A stretch of DNA of 64,000 bases, from the NCBI RefSeq assembly GCF_900099815.1, contig NZ_FNCW01000009.1, positions 79,318 to 143,317 on the forward strand. Reading direction: 5' to 3'. The notes below the pieces were generated by a model that saw only the letters and a program-made list of their open reading frames with translations, searched no databases and was not told the DNA's origin. Both the position numbers and the translations under genes were made by a program. The DNA comes from Psychroflexus sediminis. Its GTDB lineage: Bacteria > Bacteroidota > Bacteroidia > Flavobacteriales > Flavobacteriaceae. Below, piece by piece: positions 27,730-37,246 of the stretch (position 1 is its first letter; every line of letters starts with the position of its first letter).

Positions 27730-28953
27730 ATGAATAAACTAATACTTCTGTTTCTTGTTTTTTTAAGTTCACATTTTAGTTATGGACAAACAGAAATCAA
27801 AACCATGTTTTACAATGTCTTGAATTTTTCCAGCGCTCCGCCAAGAGAACGTTTAGATATTTTAAATTCCATATTGAATACTTATGAACCAGATCTGTTC
27901 ATGGTAAGCGAAGTCGAATCCGCATCAGACGCTCAAAATATTCTAGACGAGTCATTTCGCTATACTACTGCAAATATAGTACAAGCTCCTTTCTTACCTA
28001 ATCCAGGAGCTTATATCAATCAAACGGCTTATTATAATGCCGATAAATTCAAATTGAATTCTACAGCTCAGATAGAAACCAATTACAGGAGTATAAACCA
28101 TTACAGCTTTGAGCTTAAGACAAATTCTAAAATTGCGTTTGAAGTTTTTGTCGCTCATTTTAAGGCTTCAAGCGGTCAATTCAATGAAAATGAACGCTTA
28201 TATGAAGCCCAGCAGTTCATCAAATATATCGAGGGGTTTCCTTCAGGTACAAATATTATGCTTGCCGGTGATTTTAATATGTATTCTTCATCGGAGCCAG
28301 CTTTTCAGACTTTATTAAACGGGACAAACACTATAAACATGCTGGATCCTATCAATTCTTTAGGAGACTGGCACAACAACTTAAATTTTACTGGTATTCA
28401 TACCCAAAGTACTCGCTTAAGCAATGTGGATTTTGCAGATTATGGAGCTGGAGGGGGTTTGGATGATAGATTCGATATGATGTTGATTTCAGACGCATTA
28501 AACTCACCAACAAACAGCATTAGTTTTATTCAGGGTTCTTATAAAGCCTGGGGAAACAACGGCAATTGCTTTAATGATAACATCAATAGTATAGATTGTG
28601 CTGGAACATTTGATCAGGAATTAAGAGGATGGCTTTATATGATGAGTGATCACCTGCCGGTAGTGATGAGTTTGAATGTAAAAGAAGAATTATTATCCAC
28701 AAATGAATTTGTTGCGGAAAGCCCGGTAAAACTGACTAATGGAAACCTTGTTTCAGATCGCTTAGCCTTAAAATTTTCTCCGAATCTTCTTTCCGAAAAG
28801 GTCATCATTTACAATACCCTGGGACAAGAAATTTACTCTTTTAAGGTTTCAAGCTTAGAATTTGCAGTTGATGTTTCTACTTTATCCAGTGGATTGTATT
28901 TCTTAAAAGTAAATCAAACCCCTATTACTCAAAAATTTTACATAAACCATTGA
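27730..28953 (+). CDS. Secreted endonuclease/exonuclease/phosphatase-family protein with type 9 tail
   Basis: A 407-residue secreted protein with a signal peptide (to about residue 20). The DNase I-like fold is shown by MFYNVLNF, Glu in MVSEVES, LAGDFNMYSS and the closing SDHLPVVMS. These cover the metal and catalytic residues, so it is probably an active phosphodiesterase or nuclease outside the cell. The C-terminal sorting domain ends SSGLYFLKVN...QKFYINH. Its stop overlaps the TTG start of the next gene by 4 bases. Confidence 0.87.
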   Translation: MNKLILLFLVFLSSHFSYGQTEIKTMFYNVLNFSSAPPRERLDILNSILNTYEPDLFMVSEVESASDAQNILDESFRYTTANIVQAPFLPNPGAYINQTAYYNADKFKLNSTAQIETNYRSINHYSFELKTNSKIAFEVFVAHFKASSGQFNENERLYEAQQFIKYIEGFPSGTNIMLAGDFNMYSSSEPAFQTLLNGTNTINMLDPINSLGDWHNNLNFTGIHTQSTRLSNVDFADYGAGGGLDDRFDMMLISDALNSPTNSISFIQGSYKAWGNNGNCFNDNINSIDCAGTFDQELRGWLYMMSDHLPVVMSLNVKEELLSTNEFVAESPVKLTNGNLVSDRLALKFSPNLLSEKVIIYNTLGQEIYSFKVSSLEFAVDVSTLSSGLYFLKVNQTPITQKFYINH

Positions 28954-31757
28954 ATCAAAAATATTTTTACTTCAGCTTTTTTTTAATTTCTTTTTTGAGT
29001 TTTTCTCAAAACAGGATAACAGCTGATATTCTGACTTCAGATGATTTAAAAACGCTAAGCATCACCCAAACCATCCGTTTTAAAAACACAAGTGATCAGG
29101 CTTTGGAGTCGATATATTTATACAATTGGTTAAACGCCTTTTCCGATAAAGAGAGTCCTCTGGCAAAACGCTATGCGGAAGAATACGTACGCAGATTTCA
29201 CTTCGCATCAGATTATGAAAGAGGTGGAACAACTATACATTCTTTATCTACAGAATTTACTGATTCCAATTGGAATCTCGTCCAGGGACATCCCGATTTA
29301 ATTCAAGTTAAACTTGATAAAGCTTTACCCCAAGGTCAAAGCCTTGATATACATCTGAATTATACACTTGTTGTTCCTGATCAGAAATTTACCGGGTTTG
29401 GCTGGAATAACCGTGAGCTGAACTTGAAGCAATGGCTTATTTCTCCTGCTGTTTACAATGAAGGCTGGATTTTGTATAGCCATAAAGATCTCAACGATTA
29501 TCCTTTACAGAGAATGGATTACGACCTATTTCTCGAATTTCCAAATACTTATATCATAAAATCAAGTTTTGAGCAATCAAATTCAGAAAGCCATCTGACG
29601 ACTTATAGGAAAGTAGAGCTTAGAGGTGAGAATTTGGCAGGGACTACATTATACGTTAAGCAGGTAAATGATTTTGAATCTGTACAGACAGATCATGTTA
29701 CTTTAATTACCAATCTAAAGGATAGTGAATTAAGACCTGAGATTGAAGCGCTTATTTTGGACAGAATTGTCTATTTTTTGGAAGGTCGTTTTGGTGATTT
29801 TGAATTCAAATCCATGGTAATTACTGAAGAAGATTACAACACCTCTCCAGTATACGGACTCAATCAATTACCTAGTTTTATAAGACCTTTTCCTGATGGA
29901 TTTCAATATGACATAAAAGTTCTTAAAACCATTACAGACCAGTACTTAAGACGCTCTCTGCTTACAGATACAAGAGAAAACCAATGGTTTCTCGATGCCA
30001 TACTGGTGAAAGTTATGATGGATTATGTTGAAACTTATTACCCTGATGTCAACTTACTTGGCTCGTTTTCAAATTTTATTGGAGTGCGGTGGTTTCATGC
30101 CGCAGATTTAAAGTTTAATGATAGGTATAACTTTATTCACCAAACGACAATCCGACAGAATTTAGGACAGCCCGTTGATTTTCCTCAAGATAGTCTCCTC
30201 AAGTTTAATCAAAAGCTCTCCAATCCCTATAAAGGGGGGTTGGGATTCAAATATTTAGAAGATTATTTAGGAAAAGACATCATTAATCAGAGCTTAAAAA
30301 TTTACTTTAATAAACATAGGTCAAAACGCTCAAAACCAGATGATTATTTCAAAATACTAGCTTCATTAACAGATAAAGATATCTCCTGGTTTTACACAAA
30401 TTATTTAGGAAGTTCAAAAGATATTGATTTTAAAATTAAGAAGGTAAAAAAAATATCAGACTCTCTGGAAATCAAAATTATCAATAAAACCAGGAATGCA
30501 ATGCCGATTGCTGTTTACCAGTTAAAAGAGGATAACATACTTTCGAAGCAATGGGTGAATGCTTTTAAAAGGGATACCACAGTTTACCTTAAGGACCTAG
30601 GAAGTGATCAAATTGCAGTGAATTACGAGCAAGTAATTCCTGAGATAAATCCTAGAAACAACTACAAAAGCAGGGGTAAAATTCTAAATAAACCCTTTCA
30701 ATTCAGACTTCTTGAAGATATAGAAGACCCCAAGTATAATCAGTTATTTATTACTCCTGAGTTTACTTACAACCTTTATGATGGACTAGCCTTAGGTCCA
30801 AAATTATATAACACCTCCCTTCTCCCGAAACAACTAAGTTTTAAAATCAATCCGAAGTATGGCCTTACAAGTAACGCCTTGGTTGGTGGAGCTTCTATAG
30901 ATTATACTCATTTTTTGAAAGAAGAAGATCTGTTTCAAGTGCGATATGGATTGACAGGCTCCAGGTTTTCATATAATGTAGATTTGTTTTATAGGCGTTA
31001 TTCCGGTTATATAGGGATGACCTATAGGCCTCAGGATTTACGAGATAATGCCAGACACAACCTCTTTGTGAGGACAGTCAATGTCGATCAAGATATAAAT
31101 GAATTTGTAGAAACAGAAGAGCCCAATTATAATATTTTCAACATACGGTATAATTTTTCAAATAAAAATCTGGATCGATTTTTTACGACGTCAATTGATT
31201 ATCAAATTTCACAAAAATTCTCTAAGGTTTCTTCTACCTTTAGTTTTAGAAAACTTTTCAATAATAACCGGCAAATAAATGCAAGGTTTTATGGTGGTTT
31301 GTTTTTATATAATGACGCCAAAGATTCAGATTTCTTCAGCTTTGCTCTGGATAGACCTACCGATTATTTATTTGATTACAATTACTATGGGAGAAGTGAA
31401 GAAAGCGGCTTATTTAGTCAGCAGTTTATTATGGCAGAAGGCGGTTTCAAGTCTCAATTTGATCAAAGATTTGCAGACAGTTGGATAGCTTCTACCAATG
31501 TAAGCACAACCATATGGAACTGGATTTTTGCTTATGGAGATGCAGGTTTTTTTAAAAATAGTGGCGCAAATCCACAGTTCGTTTACGACTCTGGAATAAG
31601 ACTAAGTTTCGTCGAGGATTATTTTGAGCTTTATCTACCAGTTTATTCAAGTAAAGGCTGGGAAATAGGTCAAGATAACTATGACCAGCGCGTAAGATTT
31701 ATAGTTTCCCTGGATTTATCAACTATTTTCAAGTTATTTACGAGAAAATGGTATTAA
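28950..31757 (+). CDS. M1 peptidase-like outer-surface protein lacking HExxH, with barrel-like C-terminus
   Basis: A 935-residue protein with a signal peptide and a TTG start overlapping the previous gene. The first 500 residues follow the layout of M1 aminopeptidases (beta-rich N-domain, then SPVYGLNQLPSF where the substrate loop would be). But HExxH and the downstream Glu are absent: the aligned region reads LKTITDQYLRR and QWFLDAILV. From about residue 590 the sequence alternates in beta-hairpin fashion (GLALGPKLYN, FKINPKYGLTSNALVGGASIDY) and ends in aromatic RKWY, suggesting an outer-membrane barrel. It is probably a non-catalytic surface protein. Part of its 3' end is repeated at 33012-33214. 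Confidence 0.7.
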   Translation: MNQKYFYFSFFLISFLSFSQNRITADILTSDDLKTLSITQTIRFKNTSDQALESIYLYNWLNAFSDKESPLAKRYAEEYVRRFHFASDYERGGTTIHSLSTEFTDSNWNLVQGHPDLIQVKLDKALPQGQSLDIHLNYTLVVPDQKFTGFGWNNRELNLKQWLISPAVYNEGWILYSHKDLNDYPLQRMDYDLFLEFPNTYIIKSSFEQSNSESHLTTYRKVELRGENLAGTTLYVKQVNDFESVQTDHVTLITNLKDSELRPEIEALILDRIVYFLEGRFGDFEFKSMVITEEDYNTSPVYGLNQLPSFIRPFPDGFQYDIKVLKTITDQYLRRSLLTDTRENQWFLDAILVKVMMDYVETYYPDVNLLGSFSNFIGVRWFHAADLKFNDRYNFIHQTTIRQNLGQPVDFPQDSLLKFNQKLSNPYKGGLGFKYLEDYLGKDIINQSLKIYFNKHRSKRSKPDDYFKILASLTDKDISWFYTNYLGSSKDIDFKIKKVKKISDSLEIKIINKTRNAMPIAVYQLKEDNILSKQWVNAFKRDTTVYLKDLGSDQIAVNYEQVIPEINPRNNYKSRGKILNKPFQFRLLEDIEDPKYNQLFITPEFTYNLYDGLALGPKLYNTSLLPKQLSFKINPKYGLTSNALVGGASIDYTHFLKEEDLFQVRYGLTGSRFSYNVDLFYRRYSGYIGMTYRPQDLRDNARHNLFVRTVNVDQDINEFVETEEPNYNIFNIRYNFSNKNLDRFFTTSIDYQISQKFSKVSSTFSFRKLFNNNRQINARFYGGLFLYNDAKDSDFFSFALDRPTDYLFDYNYYGRSEESGLFSQQFIMAEGGFKSQFDQRFADSWIASTNVSTTIWNWIFAYGDAGFFKNSGANPQFVYDSGIRLSFVEDYFELYLPVYSSKGWEIGQDNYDQRVRFIVSLDLSTIFKLFTRKWY

Positions 31758-32041
31758 TGCCAAATAACCATTTAATGACGTATTTAATTAGTTCATTTGC
31801 CGCTCTATGTCGTCCTAATTAATTCTATACCAAATCTTTGGCTTGGTAATCCTTGGCTTAGTCTGAACTCTTAGTTTTAAGAGTTGGATTCAAGTTTGAA
31901 AAGATGAGAAATAAATTTAATGGTTTATGGTCGTTATTCGATCCTTATATTGTTTCCCTGTTTTCATCTTATATGTATAAAAAGATAAAAAGGTTAAATT
32001 TTAATTTAACCCCATTTCTGAAATTTTCATTTCGAGACTTT
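31758..32041. other. AT-rich spacer behind the M1-like gene
   Basis: No gene is seen on either strand. No plus-strand terminator follows the M1-like gene here, although one follows the remnant of its 3' end at 33213. The only structure found is the minus-strand terminator at 31986-32011. Confidence 0.5.
31986..32011 (-). terminator. Terminator of the cysteine-rich lipoprotein gene
   Basis: On the minus strand the stem GGTTAAAT/ATTTAACC (32011-32004 with 31999-31992), with a 4-base loop, is followed by TTTTTATC. It lies 30 bases past the shifted-frame stop at 32042. Confidence 0.65.
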
Positions 32042-32201
32042 TTACCATCTCATAGTACATGATGTACAATCACCAGCAACACAAGAATAGCCAACTGTTA
32101 TTAAATTTCTTTTAATTTTCTTGAGAGAACATCCTGAAGATCCACTACTACAACTACATGAAATATCATCACCTTCCTCTAAAACTTCAGTTGATTTTTT
32201 T
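32042..32201 (-). other. Cys-rich C-terminal extension in the shifted frame of the lipoprotein gene
   Basis: If one A of the seven-A run (32195-32201 on the minus strand) is skipped, the 242-residue frame does not stop at 32187. It continues as KSTEVLEEGDDISCSCSSGS and on to GDCTSCTMRW, stopping at 32042. The added part of about 51 residues has seven cysteines and resembles a cysteine-rich stretch earlier in the same protein. The frame opens only a few bases before the A run, and a terminator follows its stop. It is therefore best read as the separated tail of the gene. Whether this is a real frameshift, a sequencing error or slippage is open. Confidence 0.6.
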
Positions 32202-32915
32202 ATAATTTTCAAGTGGAATTAAAAGAGATATTGTTTGTCCATAAAAATCAACTAAAACTGCTTTTGAATTTTTATTGTTAGGGGAATTTCCATCCCATAA
32301 TTTATCGTAAAACCTTTTAAATTCAGATTCAAATTTTGGGAGTTTCATTAAAACATCAAAGCTGGGAACATTTTTATTTGAATTTTCCCTTTTTGAAGAA
32401 TCTGTCATAAAATTAATGCCACTTTCAAGATTAATTAAACCTCCTCTTTGCCCATCTCCAATTTGATGAGTAAAAGAAGACTTGTTCTCTTCGATTGTTT
32501 CTTTTCCTCTGGAACCGGTACAAGATTCTGTACTACCTTCAGGACAGGCAGAACAACCAACAACTTTTCCTAATTTTACAACATCACAACCACCACTACA
32601 AGTGCTTTCGCATGTGTAACTACCACGATTTGCTATAAATGCTTTCCCATTAGCATCTGTTGCAATATAAATATAATTTTCAGGTAACTTAAAATCTAAT
32701 CTCGAGCCATTATCACTAATTCGAGATTTTGTTCCTCTTGGTAAAACAATAGAACCAAATTTAATTCCTCCCATATCATAAGGTATCTTGGTAGATTCTA
32801 ATAATTCATTTTGATTATCACCATTATTTAAATTATTTTCATCATTCGTACAAGCAACAAATGAAAAACTAAAAAACAAAATAATTAGCGCGAATAAAAG
32901 CTTAAATTTTTTCAT
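32187..32915 (-). CDS. Cysteine-rich lipoprotein of unknown function (as sequenced)
   Basis: A 242-residue protein with a lipoprotein signal (lipobox FVAC, about residues 19-22) and a polar low-complexity linker. A cysteine cluster follows at about 100-132 (YTCESTCSGGCDVV, VVGCSACPEGSTESC), then a charged C-terminal half. As written it stops at 32187 just after a seven-A run, and the real protein probably continues to 32042. The sequence is more AT-rich than its neighbours, and the gene lies alone, on the opposite strand, between an intact gene and a decayed copy of that gene's 3' end. Acquisition by transfer is plausible. I do not recognise the family. Confidence 0.7.
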   Translation of the reverse strand: MKKFKLLFALIILFFSFSFVACTNDENNLNNGDNQNELLESTKIPYDMGGIKFGSIVLPRGTKSRISDNGSRLDFKLPENYIYIATDANGKAFIANRGSYTCESTCSGGCDVVKLGKVVGCSACPEGSTESCTGSRGKETIEENKSSFTHQIGDGQRGGLINLESGINFMTDSSKRENSNKNVPSFDVLMKLPKFESEFKRFYDKLWDGNSPNNKNSKAVLVDFYGQTISLLIPLENYKKIN

Positions 32916-33011
32916 AACAAATATTTTATAAATTAATGTATGTAAATTAATTAATATTTAATTATACTTAAGGTTTTACTTTTATTTTATATTCTTTTTA
33001 AGAAATAAATT

Positions 33012-33214
33012 GTGAATTTCTCAAGGATTGCTCAATTAATTTATGATCCTAGGATGAGGCTTACTTTTGTTGAAGAATTTTTGAACTCTACCAGCCCGTA
33101 TATTTTAGTAATGGCTGAGAAATTGGCGAAGAAAATTATGATAAACGCATTCGCTTCATTGTTTTACTGGATCTATCTATACTCTTTAAGTTATTCACTA
33201 TAAAATGGTATTAA
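33012..33214 (+). pseudogene. Decayed duplicate of the M1-like gene's 3' end
   Basis: Translated with one frame correction near 33085, this stretch reads QLIYDPRMRLTFVEEF, LYQPVYFSNG, stop, EIGEENYDKRIRFIVLLDLS, LFKLFTIKWY and then TAA. The intact gene ends QFVYDSGIRLSFVEDY, LYLPVYSSKG, W, EIGQDNYDQRVRFIVSLDLS, IFKLFTRKWY. By hand count 30 of the last 42 residues agree. The remnant has a one-base deletion near 33085 and a Trp-to-stop change at 33116-33118, and no upstream gene body. A strong terminator follows at once, as expected for the original end of this operon. Confidence 0.88.
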
Positions 33215-33246
33215 AAAAGCATATCCTATTTTGAATATGCTTTTTT
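33213..33246 (+). terminator. Terminator behind the pseudogene
   Basis: AAAAAAGCATAT (33213-33224) pairs exactly with ATATGCTTTTTT (33235-33246) across a 10-base loop. It probably once ended the 27730-31757 operon and may also serve folE on the minus strand. Confidence 0.8.
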
Positions 33247-33264
33247 AAAATATCAGTTTAGATT

Positions 33265-33849
33265 TTAACTTATCAGCTTAAGAAATTCATTTCGGGTTTC
33301 CTGATTTCTAAAAGCACCTCTAAATCCTGAAGTCGTGGTGGCAGAATTTTGCTTCTGCACACCTCTCATCATCATACACATATGCTGAGCTTCAATAACT
33401 ATCGCCACTCCTTTAGGTTGTAAGGTGTTGTTAATACATTCCAGAATATCACGGGTCAATCGCTCCTGAACCTGCAGACGTCTAGCGAAAACATCTACCA
33501 CTCTAGGAATTTTACTGAGACCAACAATTTTGCCATTTGGAATGTATGCAATATGGACTTTACCAAAAAAAGGAAGCATATGGTGTTCACAAAGGGAATA
33601 CAGTTCAATATCTTTTATCAAGACCATATCATCATAATCTTCTTCAAACATAGCTCCCAGCAAAATTTTCTGAGGATCCATCTCATAACCTTGAGTCAAA
33701 AACTGCATGGCTTTCGCAGCCCGTTCCGGTGTTTTTAAAATACCGCTTCTTGAAGGATCTTCTCCAATATTTTCTAAAATCGATAAATAATTTGATTTTA
33801 TTTCCCCAACAAAAGGTTGGGTATATTCTTCGTAAGTTTTGTAAGACAT
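33265..33849 (-). CDS. folE: GTP cyclohydrolase I
   Basis: FolE converts GTP to 7,8-dihydroneopterin triphosphate, the first step of folate and pterin synthesis. The 194-residue length is usual. Zinc ligands are in [11 protein letters not shown] and the later Cys in [11 protein letters not shown]. The strongly conserved [30 protein letters not shown] and [13 protein letters not shown] are all present. It lies 3 bases downstream of msrA. folK is elsewhere in the window (51599). Confidence 0.96.
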   Translation of the reverse strand: MSYKTYEEYTQPFVGEIKSNYLSILENIGEDPSRSGILKTPERAAKAMQFLTQGYEMDPQKILLGAMFEEDYDDMVLIKDIELYSLCEHHMLPFFGKVHIAYIPNGKIVGLSKIPRVVDVFARRLQVQERLTRDILECINNTLQPKGVAIVIEAQHMCMMMRGVQKQNSATTTSGFRGAFRNQETRNEFLKLIS

Positions 33850-33852
33850 GAG

Positions 33853-34398
33853 TTATGATTTGAGTTGATGGCTAAACTTTTTTCTTAAGGTGGCTAGTTT
33901 TGGTTCAATAACCAATTGACAATACCTGTTTTCAGTAAAATTGTTATAAAAATTCTGGTGTTCTTCTTCAGCTGAATAAAACTCTGAAGCCTGAGATAGC
34001 TTAGTCACAATTTTATCTTCAAATATTTTTTCGTACTCCAGTTCTTGAATGACAGCAATTGCCGTTTCTTTTTGTGATTCTGTATGGTAGAATATTTCAC
34101 TTCTATATTGTTCCCCTACATCGTAACCTTGCCTGTTTAATGTTGTAGGATCATGAGTGGAAAAGAATACATATAACAGGGTTTTATAATCCACAACTTC
34201 TGGATTATAAGAAATTTGTATCGCTTCTGCATGACCTGTTCTACCCATCACCACTTCTCTATACGGTGGGTTTTTGATACGTCCGCCCGTAAAACCGGAT
34301 TTTACCTCCTCTACGCCTTCAAGTCTTTGAAAAACAGCCTCCGTACACCAAAAACATCCGTTGGCAAACGTGGCTAATTGTAAATTTTGTTCTGACAT
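33853..34398 (-). CDS. msrA: Peptide methionine-S-sulfoxide reductase
   Basis: MsrA repairs oxidised methionine. The 181-residue protein carries the active-site motif GCFWCTEAVF (about residues 14-23), GFTGGRIKNPPYREV and GHAEAIQI. No recycling cysteine is visible near the C-terminus (only the Cys in YCQLVIEP). No MsrB domain is fused. It has no signal peptide, so it is cytoplasmic, and is probably co-transcribed with folE. Confidence 0.93.
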   Translation of the reverse strand: MSEQNLQLATFANGCFWCTEAVFQRLEGVEEVKSGFTGGRIKNPPYREVVMGRTGHAEAIQISYNPEVVDYKTLLYVFFSTHDPTTLNRQGYDVGEQYRSEIFYHTESQKETAIAVIQELEYEKIFEDKIVTKLSQASEFYSAEEEHQNFYNNFTENRYCQLVIEPKLATLRKKFSHQLKS

Positions 34399-34527
34399 AA
34401 ATTATATTTTGTTGAACAAATCTACGTATATATTAAACATTATATTTTGATTTAAGGAAATATTAGTAGCTGATGACTTTTTTTTAATTCAGATTTTATT
34501 CTGACTTTTGAAGTTCAATTCCAATTC

Positions 34528-35187
34528 ATGATAAAGGCCAGGCACATCAGCAAACATTACGGAGAGCTGAAAGTACTAAACAACATAAATCTAGAGATTC
34601 AACAGAAAGAAATTATTTCTATTGTTGGTCCCTCAGGAGTAGGAAAAACAACCTTGCTTCAAATTTTAGGTACTCTGGAACAACCGGATACCGAGAATAA
34701 TTCAAGTATAGAGATTGCTGGTCAACAAATAAACGGGCTCAAGAAAAAGGCATTAGCCAGGTTTAGAAATCAAAATATCGGCTTTATATTTCAATTTCAT
34801 CAATTGCTTCCAGAATTTTCTGCTTTAGAAAATATCTGTATACCCGCTTTTATTCATGGCACCTCGAGATGTGAAGCTGAAAAGCGAGCCAAAGAATTGC
34901 TTGGTTATTTAGATCTTGGCCACAGAGCAAATCACAAACCCAATGAACTCAGCGGAGGAGAACAACAGCGTGTAGCAGTGGCAAGAGCACTCATCAACCA
35001 GCCAAAAGTCATTTTTGCCGATGAACCTTCAGGAAATTTAGATTCTGCTTCTGCAGATAAACTTCATCAATTGTTTTTGAATTTAAGAGATGAATTTGAT
35101 CAAACCTTTGTGATTGTCACTCACAACGATGAATTAGCAGACATGGCCGATCGAAAATTAGAGATGAGAGATGGCCAATTCGTCTAA
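34528..35187 (+). CDS. ABC transporter ATP-binding protein, LolD/MacB-like
   Basis: A 219-residue ATPase with Walker [10 protein letters not shown] (near 36), Q-loop [12 protein letters not shown], signature [15 protein letters not shown], Walker [14 protein letters not shown] and His in VTHND. The sequence type is that of LolD, which powers lipoprotein release from the inner membrane. No permease gene is adjacent, so the partner must be elsewhere. Its last 17 bases overlap the next gene. Confidence 0.88.
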   Translation: MIKARHISKHYGELKVLNNINLEIQQKEIISIVGPSGVGKTTLLQILGTLEQPDTENNSSIEIAGQQINGLKKKALARFRNQNIGFIFQFHQLLPEFSALENICIPAFIHGTSRCEAEKRAKELLGYLDLGHRANHKPNELSGGEQQRVAVARALINQPKVIFADEPSGNLDSASADKLHQLFLNLRDEFDQTFVIVTHNDELADMADRKLEMRDGQFV

Positions 35188-35947
35188 AATCTTAGATTTA
35201 AAATCCTTTTTAGATGAAAAAGCTGAATTGTATAATCAGTTTAAGTTTATAGCTACCGATCCCATCTCCATACCCCATAAATTTCAGAAAAAAAAAGACA
35301 TTGAAATTATCGGATTTTTAATAGCCACTATTGCCTGGGGTAATCGAAAAAGCATCCTCAATAACGGGGAAAAGCTATGTAAGATTTTACAATTTGAACC
35401 TTTTGACTTCATTCTAAACCACTCGGAAAAAGACCTTAAAGCCTGTGAAGGATTTGTACATAGAACCTTTAATGCCGAAGATTTAAAATATTTTATCAGA
35501 GCCTTAAAGTTTATTTACGTACAATATAATGGCTTAGAGTCTGTTTTTTCTACCTATCAAACTCAAAATTCTTTACAGCCAGCTATTCATCACTTTAAGT
35601 CTATTTTTTTTCAACTTGATCATAAAAAAAGAACCGAAAAGCATGTAAGCGACCCCGAAAAAAATTCAGCGGCAAAACGCATTAATATGTTTCTGCGCTG
35701 GATGGTGAGAAAGGATCAAAATGGTGTAGATTTTGGAATATGGGAGGCTTTGTCGCCATCCCTTTTATCTTGTCCGCTGGATGTGCATTCAGGAAGAATA
35801 GCCAGGGAACTCGGACTTCTTCACAGGAAACAAAACGATGCGAAAGCAGTGAAAGAACTGGATGAAAATTTAAGACTTCTGGACCCTAATGACCCTGTCA
35901 AGTATGATTTTGCGCTCTTTGGATTAGGTGCTTTTGAAAGTTTTTAA
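35171..35947 (+). CDS. TIGR02757 family (DUF2400) protein
   Basis: A 258-residue cytoplasmic protein matching the DUF2400/TIGR02757 family: [53 protein letters not shown] and [14 protein letters not shown]. The pattern resembles helix-hairpin-helix DNA glycosylase-like folds, but no activity is known to me. Start chosen at the ATG at 35171, overlapping the ABC ATPase gene by 17 bases. Confidence 0.85.
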   Translation: MANSSKILDLKSFLDEKAELYNQFKFIATDPISIPHKFQKKKDIEIIGFLIATIAWGNRKSILNNGEKLCKILQFEPFDFILNHSEKDLKACEGFVHRTFNAEDLKYFIRALKFIYVQYNGLESVFSTYQTQNSLQPAIHHFKSIFFQLDHKKRTEKHVSDPEKNSAAKRINMFLRWMVRKDQNGVDFGIWEALSPSLLSCPLDVHSGRIARELGLLHRKQNDAKAVKELDENLRLLDPNDPVKYDFALFGLGAFESF

Positions 35948-36025
35948 GAGTAAGCCTTCAGCTTTAATTTTTTGTATATTGCAGGTCGAATATATTTAGA
36001 ATTAGTTTTATAAAATAAAACTTGA

Positions 36026-37243
36026 ATGGAAACCAATCCCAAAAATGAATCCCAAAGACTAGAAGCCTTGAGGTCCTTGAATATCCTGGATACTTTACCT
36101 GAGCAGGAATATGACCAAATCACCAAGTTGGTAGCTTCTATCTGTGACACACCTATTGCTTTGATTTCATTACTTGATGAAGACAGGCAGTGGTTCAAAT
36201 CTAAAATTGGAGTAGATTACTGCGAGACCAACAAGAAATATGCGTTTTGCAATCTTGCTATACAAGCCGACGATGAATTAATGGAAGTTTCCGATACTCG
36301 AAAAGATGAAAGATTTCATGAAAATCCTCTTGTTAACGGCAAAGATCAAATAATTTTTTATGCAGGAGTTCCTCTTAGAGATAAATATGGTTACGCCTTA
36401 GGAACCCTTTGCGTTTTAGATCACCAGCCGAGAACTCTATCGCCCCAGCAAAGAGAAGGCATTTTATCTTTGGCCAACCAGGTTATCAAATTATTTGAGC
36501 TTCATGCCATCAATAGAGGTTTAAAAAAGACTCAAAAACAATTAAAAGAAAAAAACGCCCAACTAAGGAATTTTGCTGGCGTAGTCTCTCATGATATGAA
36601 AATGCCTTTGGCCAATATGATTGTGACTATAGATGTTTTGAAAGCAAAATACAAAGGCAAACTAGACGAAGCGGGCTTAGACTATCTCAATAATTTGAAA
36701 AAATCCTCTTTTCAGTTAAGTGACTATATCTCTAATATTCTCACGCATTACGAAAGTGACTCCATCACCAATAATGAAGACGCTCTTGAGAAATTTGATT
36801 TTCATACGCTTGTGGAGGATATTGTTGAAATGCTGGATATCGGTGATGATTGTGATATCACTTTTCCAGAAGATAGCGATAAGATTTACACCAACAGGAT
36901 CGCTTTGGAGCAAATTCTACTCAATTTGATAGGGAATAGCTTAAAATACAACGATAAAGATAAAATTGAGATTCATATCGATTTCAGGAAAGAACCTCAT
37001 TTTTATCGTTTTTTCGTCAAAGACAATGGTATTGGCATCCCAAAAGACAAACAAAAAGAAATTTTTAATTTGTTTTCAACCGCTGCAGACAATGACAGAA
37101 AAGGCAATAAGGGAAATGGTATCGGATTGTCTACCGTGAAGAAAATGATACATAATTTGGGGGGTAAAATATCAGTAAATTCTGTAGAAGGACAAGAAAC
37201 CACCTTTGAGTTTACTATAGAACGCACTAAAAAAGTGAATTAA
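36026..37243 (+). CDS. GAF-domain sensor histidine kinase
   Basis: A 405-residue soluble kinase without membrane segments. Residues about 20-165 form a GAF domain (ITKLVASICDTPIALISLLD, FYAGVPLRDKYGYALGTLCVLD). A coiled-coil joins it to a HisKA domain with His in GVVSHDMKMPLANM, then HATPase boxes NLIGNSLKYND, DNGIGIPKDK and GIGLSTVKKM. The ATP site looks intact, unlike the kinase-like gene at 20216. No response regulator is adjacent. The BatA-like gene starts 3 bases later. Confidence 0.9.
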   Translation: METNPKNESQRLEALRSLNILDTLPEQEYDQITKLVASICDTPIALISLLDEDRQWFKSKIGVDYCETNKKYAFCNLAIQADDELMEVSDTRKDERFHENPLVNGKDQIIFYAGVPLRDKYGYALGTLCVLDHQPRTLSPQQREGILSLANQVIKLFELHAINRGLKKTQKQLKEKNAQLRNFAGVVSHDMKMPLANMIVTIDVLKAKYKGKLDEAGLDYLNNLKKSSFQLSDYISNILTHYESDSITNNEDALEKFDFHTLVEDIVEMLDIGDDCDITFPEDSDKIYTNRIALEQILLNLIGNSLKYNDKDKIEIHIDFRKEPHFYRFFVKDNGIGIPKDKQKEIFNLFSTAADNDRKGNKGNGIGLSTVKKMIHNLGGKISVNSVEGQETTFEFTIERTKKVN

Positions 37244-37246
37244 ACT

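Noticed and set aside
33012..33203. A 63-codon open frame that could be called a small gene
   Set aside because: Its first part and, after a one-base shift, the following bases match the end of the M1-like gene, so the frame is an accident of decay in a pseudogene.
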